A stretch of 64,000 nt of DNA from Arthrobacter sp. APC 3897 (lineage in GTDB: Bacteria; Actinomycetota; Actinomycetes; Actinomycetales; Micrococcaceae), in assembly GCF_030407495.1 (NCBI RefSeq), contig NZ_JASDDG010000017.1:22757-86756 (forward strand). The letters run 5' to 3'. The number at the start of each line of letters is the position of its first letter. The stretch's first letter is position 1. Below are positions 1 through 8,299 of this stretch, piece by piece. Position numbers and translations under genes: made by a program. The notes beneath the pieces are model-generated. The model had not been told where the DNA came from. It did no database searches and saw nothing but the letters and a program-made list of their open reading frames with translations.

Positions 1-522
1 AACATCAAGAGCCACCACAATGTGGGCGGGCTGCCCGAAGACCTGAAATTCGAGCTGGTTGAACCGCTGCGCGCCCTGTTCAAGGACGAGGTCCGTGCCG
101 TGGGCCGCGAGCTGGGCCTGCCGGCCGAAATCGTGGGACGCCAGCCGTTCCCCGGCCCCGGCCTGGGCATCCGCATCATCGGCGAGGTGAACCAGGAACG
201 CCTGGACCTGCTGCGCCGTGCCGACGCCATTGCCCGTGCCGAGCTCACCGCAGCCGGCCTGGACAACGAAGTGTGGCAGATGCCGGTTGTCCTGCTGGCC
301 GACGTGCGCAGCGTGGGCGTCCAGGGTGACGGCCGGACCTACGGCCACCCGATCGTCCTGCGACCGGTTTCCAGCGAGGACGCCATGACCGCGGACTGGT
401 CACGCCTGCCGTATGACCTGCTGGCACGCATCTCCAACCGCATCACCAATGAAGTCGACGGGATCAACCGCGTGGTGCTGGACGTAACGTCCAAGCCGCC
501 GGGAACCATCGAGTGGGAGTAA
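1..522 (+). CDS. guaA: GMP synthase (glutamine-hydrolysing), C-terminal part
   Basis: Only the last 173 codons lie in the window; the frame is open from base 1. GuaA converts XMP to GMP with ATP and glutamine in purine biosynthesis. What is visible is the end of the ATP-pyrophosphatase domain followed by the whole C-terminal dimerisation domain. The stretch [15 protein letters not shown] is the family hallmark, and the protein ends in the typical [13 protein letters not shown]. The amidotransferase and P-loop parts must lie upstream of the window. A strong hairpin follows seven bases after the stop codon, so this is the end of its transcript. Confidence 0.97.
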   Translation, partial: NIKSHHNVGGLPEDLKFELVEPLRALFKDEVRAVGRELGLPAEIVGRQPFPGPGLGIRIIGEVNQERLDLLRRADAIARAELTAAGLDNEVWQMPVVLLADVRSVGVQGDGRTYGHPIVLRPVSSEDAMTADWSRLPYDLLARISNRITNEVDGINRVVLDVTSKPPGTIEWE

Positions 523-528
523 ATTGAC

Positions 529-561
529 CGCGGGGGACAGCCGAACAGGCTGTCCCCCGCG
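529..561 (+). terminator. Intrinsic terminator hairpin after guaA
   Basis: A perfect 14-bp stem (529-542 with 548-561) closes a GAACA loop. There is no clear U tract, which is common in actinobacteria. It separates guaA from the helicase-like gene. Confidence 0.8.
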
Positions 562-657
562 TTGCTATGTCGGGTAAACCCGGCAAAAAGCGATAGTTTG
601 GAAGGTATGCCAATTTGGTCAAGAACGTCGCGCGGAAGTGCAGAAAAGAGGGCACCA

Positions 658-3600
658 GTGTCTGAGCAGAATCCCGGGGATATCGCCTCGGACTTCCTGC
701 TGCCGTGGCTGGGACAACTGGGACAGCATGCCGGATCGGACACGTTGCTTCACTTCACCCCGTCACCGTCCAACAGCATCGACCTGACACACGCTCATCC
801 GTCGGGTCTGGCCCAGCTGCTGGCAGGGCGCCGGACACGGCTGTCCACGCTGCTGCGTGATTCGGAGCAGTACGGAGCCGCCATGAAGGCCGGCCGCCTC
901 CTGCGCGCCAAGATCTATGAACTCGGCACGGACCGCGGGATCGACGTCGGCTACCTGGCCGCCGGCACGGCATCCTGGCGCTATGCCGCTGACGCCGCTG
1001 TTCGCCCCGAGTCGCTGACCGCTCCGGTCCTGCTCACTCCGGTCTCACTGACCGTGCACCCCTCACAGGACGACTATGAGCTGCAGCTTACCGACAAGGC
1101 AGCCCTGAACCCTGCCTTTGTCCGTCACCTGCAGCATGAACAGGGCCTGGACATTGACGTCGAGGCGCTGGCGCGTCTTGCCTACGGCACCGCCCGGTTC
1201 GATCCCCACCCGGTCCTGGAGAAACTGCGGGCCGTCACGGAGGGCGTCCGCGGCATCAACATCGAACACCGTCTCCTGGTCTCCACCTTCGCTGACTTGT
1301 CGGATCCGGCCGAAGACAGCGCCCTGGATCCCGCGCACCCCATCCTGCGCGCCCTGATGGACTCCGCACGCGGAACGGGCCGCACTGTCCCGGAGATCAA
1401 TGACCCGGGACTGCCGCCGCTGGATGACCGGCTCCCGGCAGATGAACTGCTGGTGATGGACGCCGACCAGGAACAGCAGGACGTACTGGACCTGATTCTG
1501 GACGGCCAGTCACTGGTGGTCTCCACGCCGCCCGGTACCGGACAGACCCAAACGGCCCTCAATGCCGCTGCTGCGCTGGTCCATGCCGGGAAGTCCGTGC
1601 TCGTGGTAGCCGAACGCCGCGGCACGCTGAACCAGTTTGTCTCCGAACTGGATGCCCTGCACCTGGGGTCCGCCGTGCTCCAAATCAACGCCGGCCTCAC
1701 TGAGCAGCAGCTGAAGGATCAGCTGATCCGGGCCATCGTCCGCAACGAAAAGGCCGCGGACCCGGACCTGGAAAGCCTGCACAAGGTCCTGGTGTCCAAC
1801 CGGCACCAGCTGCGCGACCACGTCAAGTCACTGCACAACGTGCGCCAGCGCTGGGGCTGCTCGCCCTACCAGGCCATGCAGTCCCTGGCGGAACTCACCT
1901 CCATGGACCCGGCCCCGGCCACCACCGTCCGGCTCAAGCGCAGTGTCCTGGACAGCATCACGGACCGGACCGAGCTGACCGGAAGGCTGCGCCGGGCTGC
2001 TGAACTGGGCAGCTTCAGCCGTGCCGCCACCACCAGCCCGTGGTTCGGCGCCAAGCTGCTCAACCGCAAGGAAACGGAAGAGGCGTACGAGCTCACCCAA
2101 AGCCTGGCCCGGGATCTCCCCGAGCTGCGCGCAAAGGTGCAGTCCGTTGCCGAGCATTCACAGATCCGCCTTGGTGAAACCTTCGCGCAGTGGGGCGAGC
2201 AGCTGGAGCTGCTGGTTGCGGTGCGTGAAAGCCTGGACAAGTTCACTCCGGATATCTTCGACCGTCCGGTCAGCGACCTGATTTCCGCCACGGCGTCCTC
2301 GTCCTGGCGGCGTGAACGTGCCGTGGACATGAGCTCCATGACCCGTTCCCGCCTGCGGCGGGTTGCCAAGGAATACATCCGGCCCGGCGTGCACATTTCA
2401 GACCTGCACTCCTCGCTGGTTGAGGTCCAGCAGCAGCGCGCCGTCTGGGGCCGCTATGCAACAAGCCAGCGCCACCCCTCTGTGCCCACCGGGCTGGCGG
2501 ACATCAACCGGTCCTACATCACGGTCAAGGAACAGCTGGACACCCTCACCGGCATTCTTGACGGGACACCCGCCAAGCCAAACCTCGCCGAGCTGACGCT
2601 GGATGAGCTGGAAAAACAGCTTGATGCGCTGGCGGGGGACCGCGAGACGCTGGACACCCTGCCCGAACGCACCCTCCTGCTGGACGAGATGCGCGGCCAG
2701 GGACTGGGCGAGCTGCTGGATGACCTCGAAGCCCGCGAAGTCCAGCCCCGGCATGTTGGCTACGAGCTGGAACTTGCCTGGTGGCAGTCGGCCCTTGAAG
2801 CGATGATCAGCGGCGACGATTACCTGGCAATGTCCGACGGCGACAGCCTGCGCCGGCTCGAAGCCGAGTACCGGCTGGCGGACAACGCACACATTGCCTC
2901 CGGCAGCGCCCGGGTGCGGTTTGCCCTCGCCGAAAGGTGGCGCCGCGGCGTTGAGGCCGCGCCTTCCAAAGCGGCCGCCCTGCGCGACGCCATCAAGAAC
3001 GGCCCGCTCACCCTGCCGGACCTGTGCACGCAGTCAACCGAGCTGGTTTCCTCGCTGCTGCCGGTCTGGGCAGCCAGCCCGCTGGTCCTGCCGATGGTGC
3101 TGCCCGGCACGCGGTCCTTTGACGCCGTCCTTGTCCTTGACGCGGAATCCACTTCCCTGCAGTCCGCGGTGCCGGCCCTGGCACGGGCCACCCAGGTCAT
3201 CGCCTTCGGCGACGGGCAGCTCGGCGGTCCGCGGCCGTTCACGATTGGCGTTGAACCCTCCCGGCCGGCGGGGGAGGAGCAGGAGCTCGTCAGCGTCTTC
3301 GAAGCACTGGACGCGGTCCTGCCGACCCGGACCCTGTCCACCGTGTACCGCGGCACCGACCGCGCACTCATGAACCAGCTCAGCCGCAGCTTCTATGACG
3401 GCCGCCTGACCATGGTTCCGCGCGGTGCCGAGGTTTCCTCCGGCGGACGTCCGCTCACCGTCGAATACCTGGCGGACGGCACCGGCATGCCCAGCTCCGA
3501 GCACGAAGGCGTCGAAAGCGTGGCCGCCGAGGTTAACCGCGTTGTTGACCTGGTATTCGAGCACATCCGCCGCCGCCCGCACGAGTCACTGGCAGTCGTC

Positions 3601-4566
3601 ACGGCCAGCCCGCGGCACGCCGTCCGGGTTGCCGAGGCGATCCGGGTGCAGATGGCCAATTTCCCCTGGGCCTCGGACTTCTTCACTCCGGGCAAGGAAT
3701 CCTTCCGGGTGGTCCCCGTGGACCGCGCGGCAGGGTTGGTGCGAGACAGTGTGATCTTCTCCCTCGGGTTCGGACGCACTCCCCACGGCCGTGCACTGCA
3801 CACCTTCGGGCCGCTGTCCGCGTCCGACGGGCGGGGCAAATTCCTCACCGCCATGACCCGTGCCCGCAGCCGGCTGCATGTCCTGACCTGTTTCCGGCCG
3901 GAGGACCTGGACAAGTCCCGTCTCGGTTACGGGGCCCTGGATTTCTACGACCTCATCAAGAGGGAACTGGACCAGCCGGCGCCTTCCCCCGCCCAGAAGG
4001 GCCTTGCTCCCGAGTCAGGCCCGGCATCCCGCGGAGCGGACAATCCGGCAGGCGGGATCATGGAAGAGGACCCGCTGGTGGCTGACCTCGTCAACCGGCT
4101 GCGGGCCCGCGGCGCCAGAGTGTGGGACCACTACCAGGGAGCCATCGACATTGTGGCCACCGTTGACCGGAGCAGCACCGGCGGTGAACCTGCCGTGCCG
4201 ATGGCGATCGAGTCCGACGGCACCGAACGGTACCGGACCATGAGCGTGCGCGAACGCAGCCGGCTGCGGCCCCAGCTGCTGGAACGTCTGGGCTGGCGCT
4301 ACATGCCGTTGTGGACCATTGAGGTCTTCAGCGATCCGTCAGCCTGCGCAGACCTGGTGGGACGCTACCTCAACCTGCCGGCACTTAAGGACGGCGAAGG
4401 AAAGCCGGTCAAGACTGTGGGGACGTCCGTCAGCGGGTCGCTTGCCCGCCGCGGCAACATCCCCTCGACGCCGCACGGCAGCAGCCGAATCAAGGAACGC
4501 ACAACCGCAGCACCTGCGCCCGAGACGGATCCGGATGAATCAAACCGGGAGGCACCGCGGCCGTGA
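658..4566 (+). CDS. Large superfamily-1-helicase-like protein with C-terminal MTES_1575-type nuclease-like domain
   Basis: About 1,302 residues from GTG 658, chosen because AGAGGG lies 6 bases upstream; the TTG at 562 sits on the foot of the guaA terminator. The N-terminal ~250 residues resemble the DUF4011 region found on such proteins. A P-loop-like PPGTGQTQT lies near residue 292, where the usual lysine is glutamine. The motif-II-like VLDAEST near 823 has DA where active helicases have DE. A GDGQLGGP motif III and a conserved MTRARSRLHVL motif VI (about 1064) follow. Residues about 1135-1240 match the Vsr-like nuclease fold, with an acid in GAIDIVA (~1162) and AIESDG (~1182). Inference: ATP hydrolysis is probably lost or altered while the nuclease-like part looks complete. 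Its role is unknown; nucleic-acid repair or defence are possibilities. The next gene overlaps its stop codon. Confidence 0.8.
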   Translation: MSEQNPGDIASDFLLPWLGQLGQHAGSDTLLHFTPSPSNSIDLTHAHPSGLAQLLAGRRTRLSTLLRDSEQYGAAMKAGRLLRAKIYELGTDRGIDVGYLAAGTASWRYAADAAVRPESLTAPVLLTPVSLTVHPSQDDYELQLTDKAALNPAFVRHLQHEQGLDIDVEALARLAYGTARFDPHPVLEKLRAVTEGVRGINIEHRLLVSTFADLSDPAEDSALDPAHPILRALMDSARGTGRTVPEINDPGLPPLDDRLPADELLVMDADQEQQDVLDLILDGQSLVVSTPPGTGQTQTALNAAAALVHAGKSVLVVAERRGTLNQFVSELDALHLGSAVLQINAGLTEQQLKDQLIRAIVRNEKAADPDLESLHKVLVSNRHQLRDHVKSLHNVRQRWGCSPYQAMQSLAELTSMDPAPATTVRLKRSVLDSITDRTELTGRLRRAAELGSFSRAATTSPWFGAKLLNRKETEEAYELTQSLARDLPELRAKVQSVAEHSQIRLGETFAQWGEQLELLVAVRESLDKFTPDIFDRPVSDLISATASSSWRRERAVDMSSMTRSRLRRVAKEYIRPGVHISDLHSSLVEVQQQRAVWGRYATSQRHPSVPTGLADINRSYITVKEQLDTLTGILDGTPAKPNLAELTLDELEKQLDALAGDRETLDTLPERTLLLDEMRGQGLGELLDDLEAREVQPRHVGYELELAWWQSALEAMISGDDYLAMSDGDSLRRLEAEYRLADNAHIASGSARVRFALAERWRRGVEAAPSKAAALRDAIKNGPLTLPDLCTQSTELVSSLLPVWAASPLVLPMVLPGTRSFDAVLVLDAESTSLQSAVPALARATQVIAFGDGQLGGPRPFTIGVEPSRPAGEEQELVSVFEALDAVLPTRTLSTVYRGTDRALMNQLSRSFYDGRLTMVPRGAEVSSGGRPLTVEYLADGTGMPSSEHEGVESVAAEVNRVVDLVFEHIRRRPHESLAVVTASPRHAVRVAEAIRVQMANFPWASDFFTPGKESFRVVPVDRAAGLVRDSVIFSLGFGRTPHGRALHTFGPLSASDGRGKFLTAMTRARSRLHVLTCFRPEDLDKSRLGYGALDFYDLIKRELDQPAPSPAQKGLAPESGPASRGADNPAGGIMEEDPLVADLVNRLRARGARVWDHYQGAIDIVATVDRSSTGGEPAVPMAIESDGTERYRTMSVRERSRLRPQLLERLGWRYMPLWTIEVFSDPSACADLVGRYLNLPALKDGEGKPVKTVGTSVSGSLARRGNIPSTPHGSSRIKERTTAAPAPETDPDESNREAPRP

Positions 4567-4751
4567 CGCCCCGCAAGCCACACCGCCGCGCGAGCGGGGG
4601 CACCGTCCCCCGCCCGCTGCCGGCACGCAAGGAAGAAGTACCGCCTGAGCTGAAGGCCAAGGCAGTGGAGGACGACCCGCGGGTGTGGGGCGATGAGCCG
4701 GAAGACCGGGACACCTGGCTGCTGGAACAGCGCCCGCCCCACTGGGACTGA
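4563..4751 (+). CDS. Small conserved actinobacterial protein of unknown function
   Basis: A 62-residue protein starting at GTG 4563, which overlaps the stop of the helicase-like gene by 4 bases, so translation is probably coupled. The N-terminus is basic (RKPHRR) and the rest acidic. The C-terminus WLLEQRPPHWD is a signature I recognise from small actinobacterial proteins with no assigned role. No membrane segment or catalytic motif is visible. It probably acts with, or is simply co-expressed with, the large upstream protein. Confidence 0.65.
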   Translation: MTPRKPHRRASGGTVPRPLPARKEEVPPELKAKAVEDDPRVWGDEPEDRDTWLLEQRPPHWD

Positions 4752-4777
4752 CAGCCCTGCGCAACAGCCGGGAAGGT

Positions 4778-5455
4778 TCAGCCCCCGGTGAGGACGAGGT
4801 GTACCTGGCCGGATCCTGAGGCGGCGGCAAGGGCGGCCGCCTGATCCGGTGCGGCCGCCAGCACCACTAAGGCATCGGTTTCGGCGGAACCCGGCCAGGC
4901 GGCAGCACCGTCGGCAGCAGCCGTCCACAGGATGGGGGTTCCGGCGGCGAGAAGAACGGGGCCATCCGGGTTCTGCAGCCCGTCCGGCCCCGCCAGGACA
5001 ACATCCACCAACTGGCCCGGTACCAAGAGGCCTGCCATGGCGGGATCGGCAGGGCGGACCGCCACCGCCACCGAACCAGGGGGAGCGCCGGTCAGCAGTC
5101 CGGACCCCACAAGCGATGTCTGCAGCACCGGACTGCCCTGTTGCAGGGCCGTGGCGAGCCGGCGGCCGGCAGTTTGACCGGGCGCTGCAAAGGAACCCGG
5201 CGGCACGGCCGCTGCCGGAACCGTGATGGTCCGGAGGTCCCGTGAAGTGAGCACCGCTCCCGCCGGAAGATCCGCGGCAGAGACGACAACCGAAACCTCA
5301 CCGGCGGCAGGGGGCAGCAGTGCCTGGACGGCGGTGCCGGCGGCGGCGCAGAACAACAGGGCTGCGAGCAGGCGGCGGCGGCGGAGCAGGAATCGTCTCA
5401 TCCGCAGCCGAAGGGCAGGGGCTGGACGGGGACGTGATGCGGGGTAGGGACTCAC
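4778..5455 (-). CDS. SAF-domain protein, CpaB/RcpC-like
   Basis: 225 residues. A highly basic N-terminus (residues 1-28) precedes one membrane anchor (about 29-47), so the rest faces outside. Residues about 54-115 form a SAF domain (VSAADLPAGAVLTSRDLRTI), as in CpaB/RcpC proteins of Flp-type pili. The remainder resembles the RcpC/CpaB C-terminal region with repeated VAVRPADPAMAGLLVPGQLVDV-like strands, quoted here only as a description of the segment. No other pilus gene is nearby, so a pilus role is unproven; the gene stands alone and converges on the 4563 gene with a 26-base gap. Both N- and C-terminal regions are rich in alanine. Confidence 0.75.
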   Translation of the reverse strand: MSPYPASRPRPAPALRLRMRRFLLRRRRLLAALLFCAAAGTAVQALLPPAAGEVSVVVSAADLPAGAVLTSRDLRTITVPAAAVPPGSFAAPGQTAGRRLATALQQGSPVLQTSLVGSGLLTGAPPGSVAVAVRPADPAMAGLLVPGQLVDVVLAGPDGLQNPDGPVLLAAGTPILWTAAADGAAAWPGSAETDALVVLAAAPDQAAALAAASGSGQVHLVLTGG

Positions 5456-5560
5456 GCACCGAACCTAGACCCGGACAACCGGCCAGGGCGCGGGGGCGTT
5501 CCCCAGCTGGGGAAAGTTCCCGCCCCGGGACGCGCTGGGGAGGAGCGTTGGGGCCGTCCG

Positions 5561-5887
5561 CTAAGCGGCTGAGGAGCCCGTGCCCGAGGACGACCCGGAG
5601 GATCCTGCGGAGGCGGAGGAAGTCGCCGGTGACGGTGAGGAAGCAGCAGCAGAGGAAGTGGATGATGCGCTGTCAGTCTTGCCCTTAGCAGCCGGAATGG
5701 TGCTCTTGGCATCGCGGGAATCAGTGCGGTAAAAACCCGACCCCTTGAACACCACCCCTACACTGTTGAACTTTTTCCTCAGGTTGCCGCTGCACTCGGG
5801 GCAAACCGTCAGGGTGTCATCGGTGAAGGACTGCTGGATATCGAATGTGTGGCTGCAGTCCTTGCAGGCATAGGCATACGTAGGCAC
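5561..5887 (-). CDS. FmdB-family zinc-ribbon protein, likely Ruc-type redox-regulated chaperone
   Basis: 108 residues from GTG 5887, with AGGAGGAG about 9 bases upstream. The first 45 residues are the FmdB zinc ribbon with ligands C8, C11, C29 and C32. From about residue 60 the protein is a low-complexity tail of Ser, Ala, Thr, Pro and Gly, predicted to be disordered. This layout and position (next to 5-FCL and galU) match M. tuberculosis Rv0991c, described as a redox-regulated chaperone (Ruc) that belongs to the HrcA heat-shock regulon. A CIRCE operator lies 75 bases upstream of the start, which supports the same regulation here. Zinc binding is seen from the sequence; chaperone activity is inferred. 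Confidence 0.85.
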   Translation of the reverse strand: MPTYAYACKDCSHTFDIQQSFTDDTLTVCPECSGNLRKKFNSVGVVFKGSGFYRTDSRDAKSTIPAAKGKTDSASSTSSAAASSPSPATSSASAGSSGSSSGTGSSAA

Positions 5888-5962
5888 TGTTACTTACTCC
5901 TCCTGAAAACCAAGATGTCAGGGCCCCTGCCCGGATGAGTAGCTGGCTAGTGCCAGATCCGG

Positions 5963-5994
5963 CTGGCACTCGGTGCCCTTGAGTGCTAACTATA
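5963..5994 (-). promoter_or_regulatory. CIRCE operator (HrcA site) with overlapping -10 box for the FmdB gene
   Basis: Read on the minus strand, the half-site TTAGCACTC (5989-5981) is followed by a 9-base spacer and GAGTGCCAG (5971-5963). The consensus is TTAGCACTC-N9-GAGTGCTAA, so one half is perfect and the other matches 7 of 9. A TATAGT -10 box lies immediately upstream at 5994-5989, which would place the operator at the transcription start, as is usual for HrcA. No convincing -35 was found. The site overlaps the last codons and stop of the 5-FCL gene. Confidence 0.75.
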
Positions 5995-6609
5995 CACCGG
6001 CTCCAGCGGCAGGGCCGTCCATTGTGAGGGGGTTAGCACCGCGTCCGCCGGCTGGTCCAGGGAATCGGACATCCAGGACCCGGCAGGGGCAAATTCCTCG
6101 TCATAGACCACGCCAACCGCGGGGGCACTGTTGCCGGCCGCCCTGAAACCCGCCAGGAACCGGTCGTAATAACCGCCGCCCTTGCCCATGCGCATTCCCC
6201 GGGCATCAACGGCCAGGGCCGGGATCAGGAGCAGCTCGAGGTTTGGGAGATCCTGTACCTGCAGCCGGGGGCCGGCAGGCTCGGGAACGGACGGGAAGAG
6301 TCCTGGAACAAGACGGGACCCGGGCGTCCAGCGGCACCAGGAGAGCCGGCGGTCCGGCTCGCAGACGGGAACGACGACGTCGTACCCCCTTGCGTGCAGC
6401 TCTGCCAGCAGCGGACCGGTGTCAGGTTCGCGTCCGGCGGACAGGTACGCCGCCACCGTGGCAGCCGGGGATACCAGGCGGGGGATGACTGTGAAAGCGC
6501 GGGACGCCAGAGCCCGGCCGGCTTCCAGCGGAGCGGCGGACGGCAGCTCGCGCCGGCGCCGCCGATATTCGTTTCGGGCCTGGTCCTTGGGCGCAGCAGA
6601 GTGTGGCAT
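5986..6609 (-). CDS. 5-formyltetrahydrofolate cyclo-ligase
   Basis: 207 residues. The enzyme returns 5-formyl-THF to 5,10-methenyl-THF at the cost of ATP, in one-carbon metabolism. The basic N-terminal helix (RNEYRRRRREL) and the C-terminal signature GMRMGKGGGYYDRF with the preceding LIPALAVD are diagnostic for the family; length is normal. It is divergent from galU (78 bases between the starts) and upstream of the FmdB gene on the same strand, as in other actinobacteria. The FmdB promoter and CIRCE site are embedded in its last codons. Confidence 0.93.
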   Translation of the reverse strand: MPHSAAPKDQARNEYRRRRRELPSAAPLEAGRALASRAFTVIPRLVSPAATVAAYLSAGREPDTGPLLAELHARGYDVVVPVCEPDRRLSWCRWTPGSRLVPGLFPSVPEPAGPRLQVQDLPNLELLLIPALAVDARGMRMGKGGGYYDRFLAGFRAAGNSAPAVGVVYDEEFAPAGSWMSDSLDQPADAVLTPSQWTALPLEPVYS

Positions 6610-6687
6610 CCGCCCATTGTCCCAACAGCGGTCGGAAAATGGCGTGTATTTGGTGGAATGGGGTTGGGCTTATGTACTCTTACGGAC

Positions 6688-7593
6688 ATGACTTCACGCG
6701 CCACCGTAACCAAAGCCGTAATTCCCGCAGCCGGGCTGGGTACCCGGTTCCTGCCGGCAACCAAAGCGATGCCGAAAGAAATGCTGCCGGTAGTGGATAA
6801 GCCCGCCATTCAATATGTGGTGGAGGAAGCCGTAAATTCCGGTATGTCCGACATCCTGATGATTACCGGCCGCAACAAGCGATCCCTTGAAGATCACTTT
6901 GACCGCGTCCCCTTTATCGAGAAGACGCTGGAAGACAAGGGAGACCTCGAAAAGCTCGCACTGGTGCGGGCTGCTTCCGAACTGGGTGAGATCCACTACC
7001 TGCGCCAGGGTGACCCCAAGGGTCTGGGGCACGCCGTGCTGCGCGCCAAGCTTCACGTCGGCGACGAGCCTTTCGCAGTGCTCCTCGGTGATGACCTTAT
7101 TGACGCCCGTGACGAACTCCTGGCCCGGATGGTCGAGGTCCAGGCGAAAACCGGCGGTTCGGTGATCGCCCTCATCGAGGTGGAGCCCGAGCAGATCAGC
7201 GCCTACGGCTGCGCCGACATCTCCGTGGTCGAAGGCGAAGACTACGTCCGTGTGAACAAGCTGGTTGAAAAGCCCGATGTTGCCGACGCACCGTCCAACC
7301 TGGCCGTCATCGGCAGGTATGTCCTGCACCCGGCTGTGTTCGATGTGCTGGAGGAAACCGGCCCCGGACGCGGCGGAGAAATCCAGCTGACCGATGCGCT
7401 GCAGACCCTGGCCGCACGGGAAGAGGGTGAAGGTGCCGGCGTGTACGGCGTCGTCTTCCGCGGCCGCCGCTATGACACCGGCGACAAGCTGAGCTACCTG
7501 AAAGCCGTAGTGACGCTGGCCTCCGAACGTGAGGACCTGGGCCCGGACCTGCGCGAATGGCTCAAGGACTTCACCGGTACGCTCGAAAGCTGA
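6688..7593 (+). CDS. galU: UTP-glucose-1-phosphate uridylyltransferase
   Basis: 301 residues from ATG 6688. It makes UDP-glucose from UTP and glucose-1-phosphate, feeding cell-wall polysaccharide, glycolipid and trehalose synthesis; the product is also the substrate pair of GalE encoded at 47.5 kb. The nucleotide-binding signature GLGTRFLPATKAMPKEM is at residues ~15-31, and the GHAVLRAK, VLLGDDLI and LVEKP segments are all present. The frame is open far upstream, but family alignment and the TTACGGACATG context support this start. The acetyltransferase gene starts 4 bases after the stop. Confidence 0.96.
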   Translation: MTSRATVTKAVIPAAGLGTRFLPATKAMPKEMLPVVDKPAIQYVVEEAVNSGMSDILMITGRNKRSLEDHFDRVPFIEKTLEDKGDLEKLALVRAASELGEIHYLRQGDPKGLGHAVLRAKLHVGDEPFAVLLGDDLIDARDELLARMVEVQAKTGGSVIALIEVEPEQISAYGCADISVVEGEDYVRVNKLVEKPDVADAPSNLAVIGRYVLHPAVFDVLEETGPGRGGEIQLTDALQTLAAREEGEGAGVYGVVFRGRRYDTGDKLSYLKAVVTLASEREDLGPDLREWLKDFTGTLES

Positions 7594-7597
7594 TGCA

Positions 7598-8212
7598 GTG
7601 CGGGGGTCGGCCATCTGGCCGGTGACGCTGGAATGCGGCGACGTTGGGCTGCGCCCCATCCGCTACCGTGACCGGCGCGAGTGGACGGACCTCCGCATCC
7701 GCAATGCACAATGGATGGCGCCCTGGGAAGCAAGCAATCCGCTTCCCGGCGGCGATCTTCCGTCCTATGCGGCCATGGTGCGCAGCCTGAACCAGCAGGC
7801 GCGCCAGGAATCGGCGCTCCCCTTCCTCATCACGGAACGCGAGGGGCTCCGCTCAGCGCCGCCGATCGCCGGGCAGCTGACGGTGTCCACCATCGTCTGG
7901 GGGTCCGCCCGGATGGCCACCCTGGGGTACTGGGTGGACGAAGCGAGGGCGGGCCGGGGGATCGCGCCCACAGCGGTTGCGCTGGCTACCGACCACTGTT
8001 TCGGCGCCCTTGGACTGCACCGGATGGAAATCAACATTAAACCGGAGAACGCCGCCAGTCTTCGCGTTGTGGAAAAGCTGGGATTCCGTGACGAAGGACT
8101 CCGGAAAAGATATTTGCACATTGCCGGTCAATGGGCGGATCACCGCAGTTTCGCCCTTACCACCGAAGATGTTCCCGAAGGTCTGCTGGCGCGCTGGCTG
8201 GCCCGATCATGA
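7598..8212 (+). CDS. GNAT N-acetyltransferase, RimJ-like
   Basis: About 204 residues from GTG 7598; GTG 7622 is an alternative, and neither has a strong ribosome site. Family members acetylate protein N-termini or small amines with acetyl-CoA. The acetyl-CoA-binding segment is VDEARAGRGIAPTAV, followed by the LHRMEINIKPENAASLRVVEKLGFRDEG-type region characteristic of RimJ/RimL (only described, split over residues ~140-175). It sits between galU and the glpR-like gene, the position of rimJ in mycobacteria. The gap to galU is 4 bases, leaving no room for the moeA/glp gene usually found between them. Confidence 0.88.
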   Translation: MRGSAIWPVTLECGDVGLRPIRYRDRREWTDLRIRNAQWMAPWEASNPLPGGDLPSYAAMVRSLNQQARQESALPFLITEREGLRSAPPIAGQLTVSTIVWGSARMATLGYWVDEARAGRGIAPTAVALATDHCFGALGLHRMEINIKPENAASLRVVEKLGFRDEGLRKRYLHIAGQWADHRSFALTTEDVPEGLLARWLARS

Positions 8213-8256
8213 CGGTGATGTGTGCTTTTTCGAGACGGAACTCCGACACACCGGCA

Positions 8257-8282
8257 CTAATGCGCAATCAGCTGTGCATTAG
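8257..8282. promoter_or_regulatory. Inverted repeat upstream of the glpR-like gene
   Basis: CTAATGC (8257-8263) and GCATTAG (8276-8282) form a perfect 7-bp inverted repeat with a 12-base centre, ending 17 bases before the GTG start. It could be an operator or an RNA hairpin; it is AT-richer than its surroundings. No partner regulator is identifiable. Confidence 0.35.
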
Positions 8283-8299
8283 CTCATAACGTCGTAGTT

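Noticed and set aside
562..657. TTG start at 562 for the helicase-like gene
   Set aside because: The TTG adjoins the terminator stem of guaA and has no ribosome site; the segment to 657 has intergenic composition. GTG 658 has a good site.
5978..5984. CTTGAGT, half of a HAIR (HspR) site next to the CIRCE element
   Set aside because: The second half ACTCAAG with 7-base spacing is missing; the bases are part of the CIRCE sequence.
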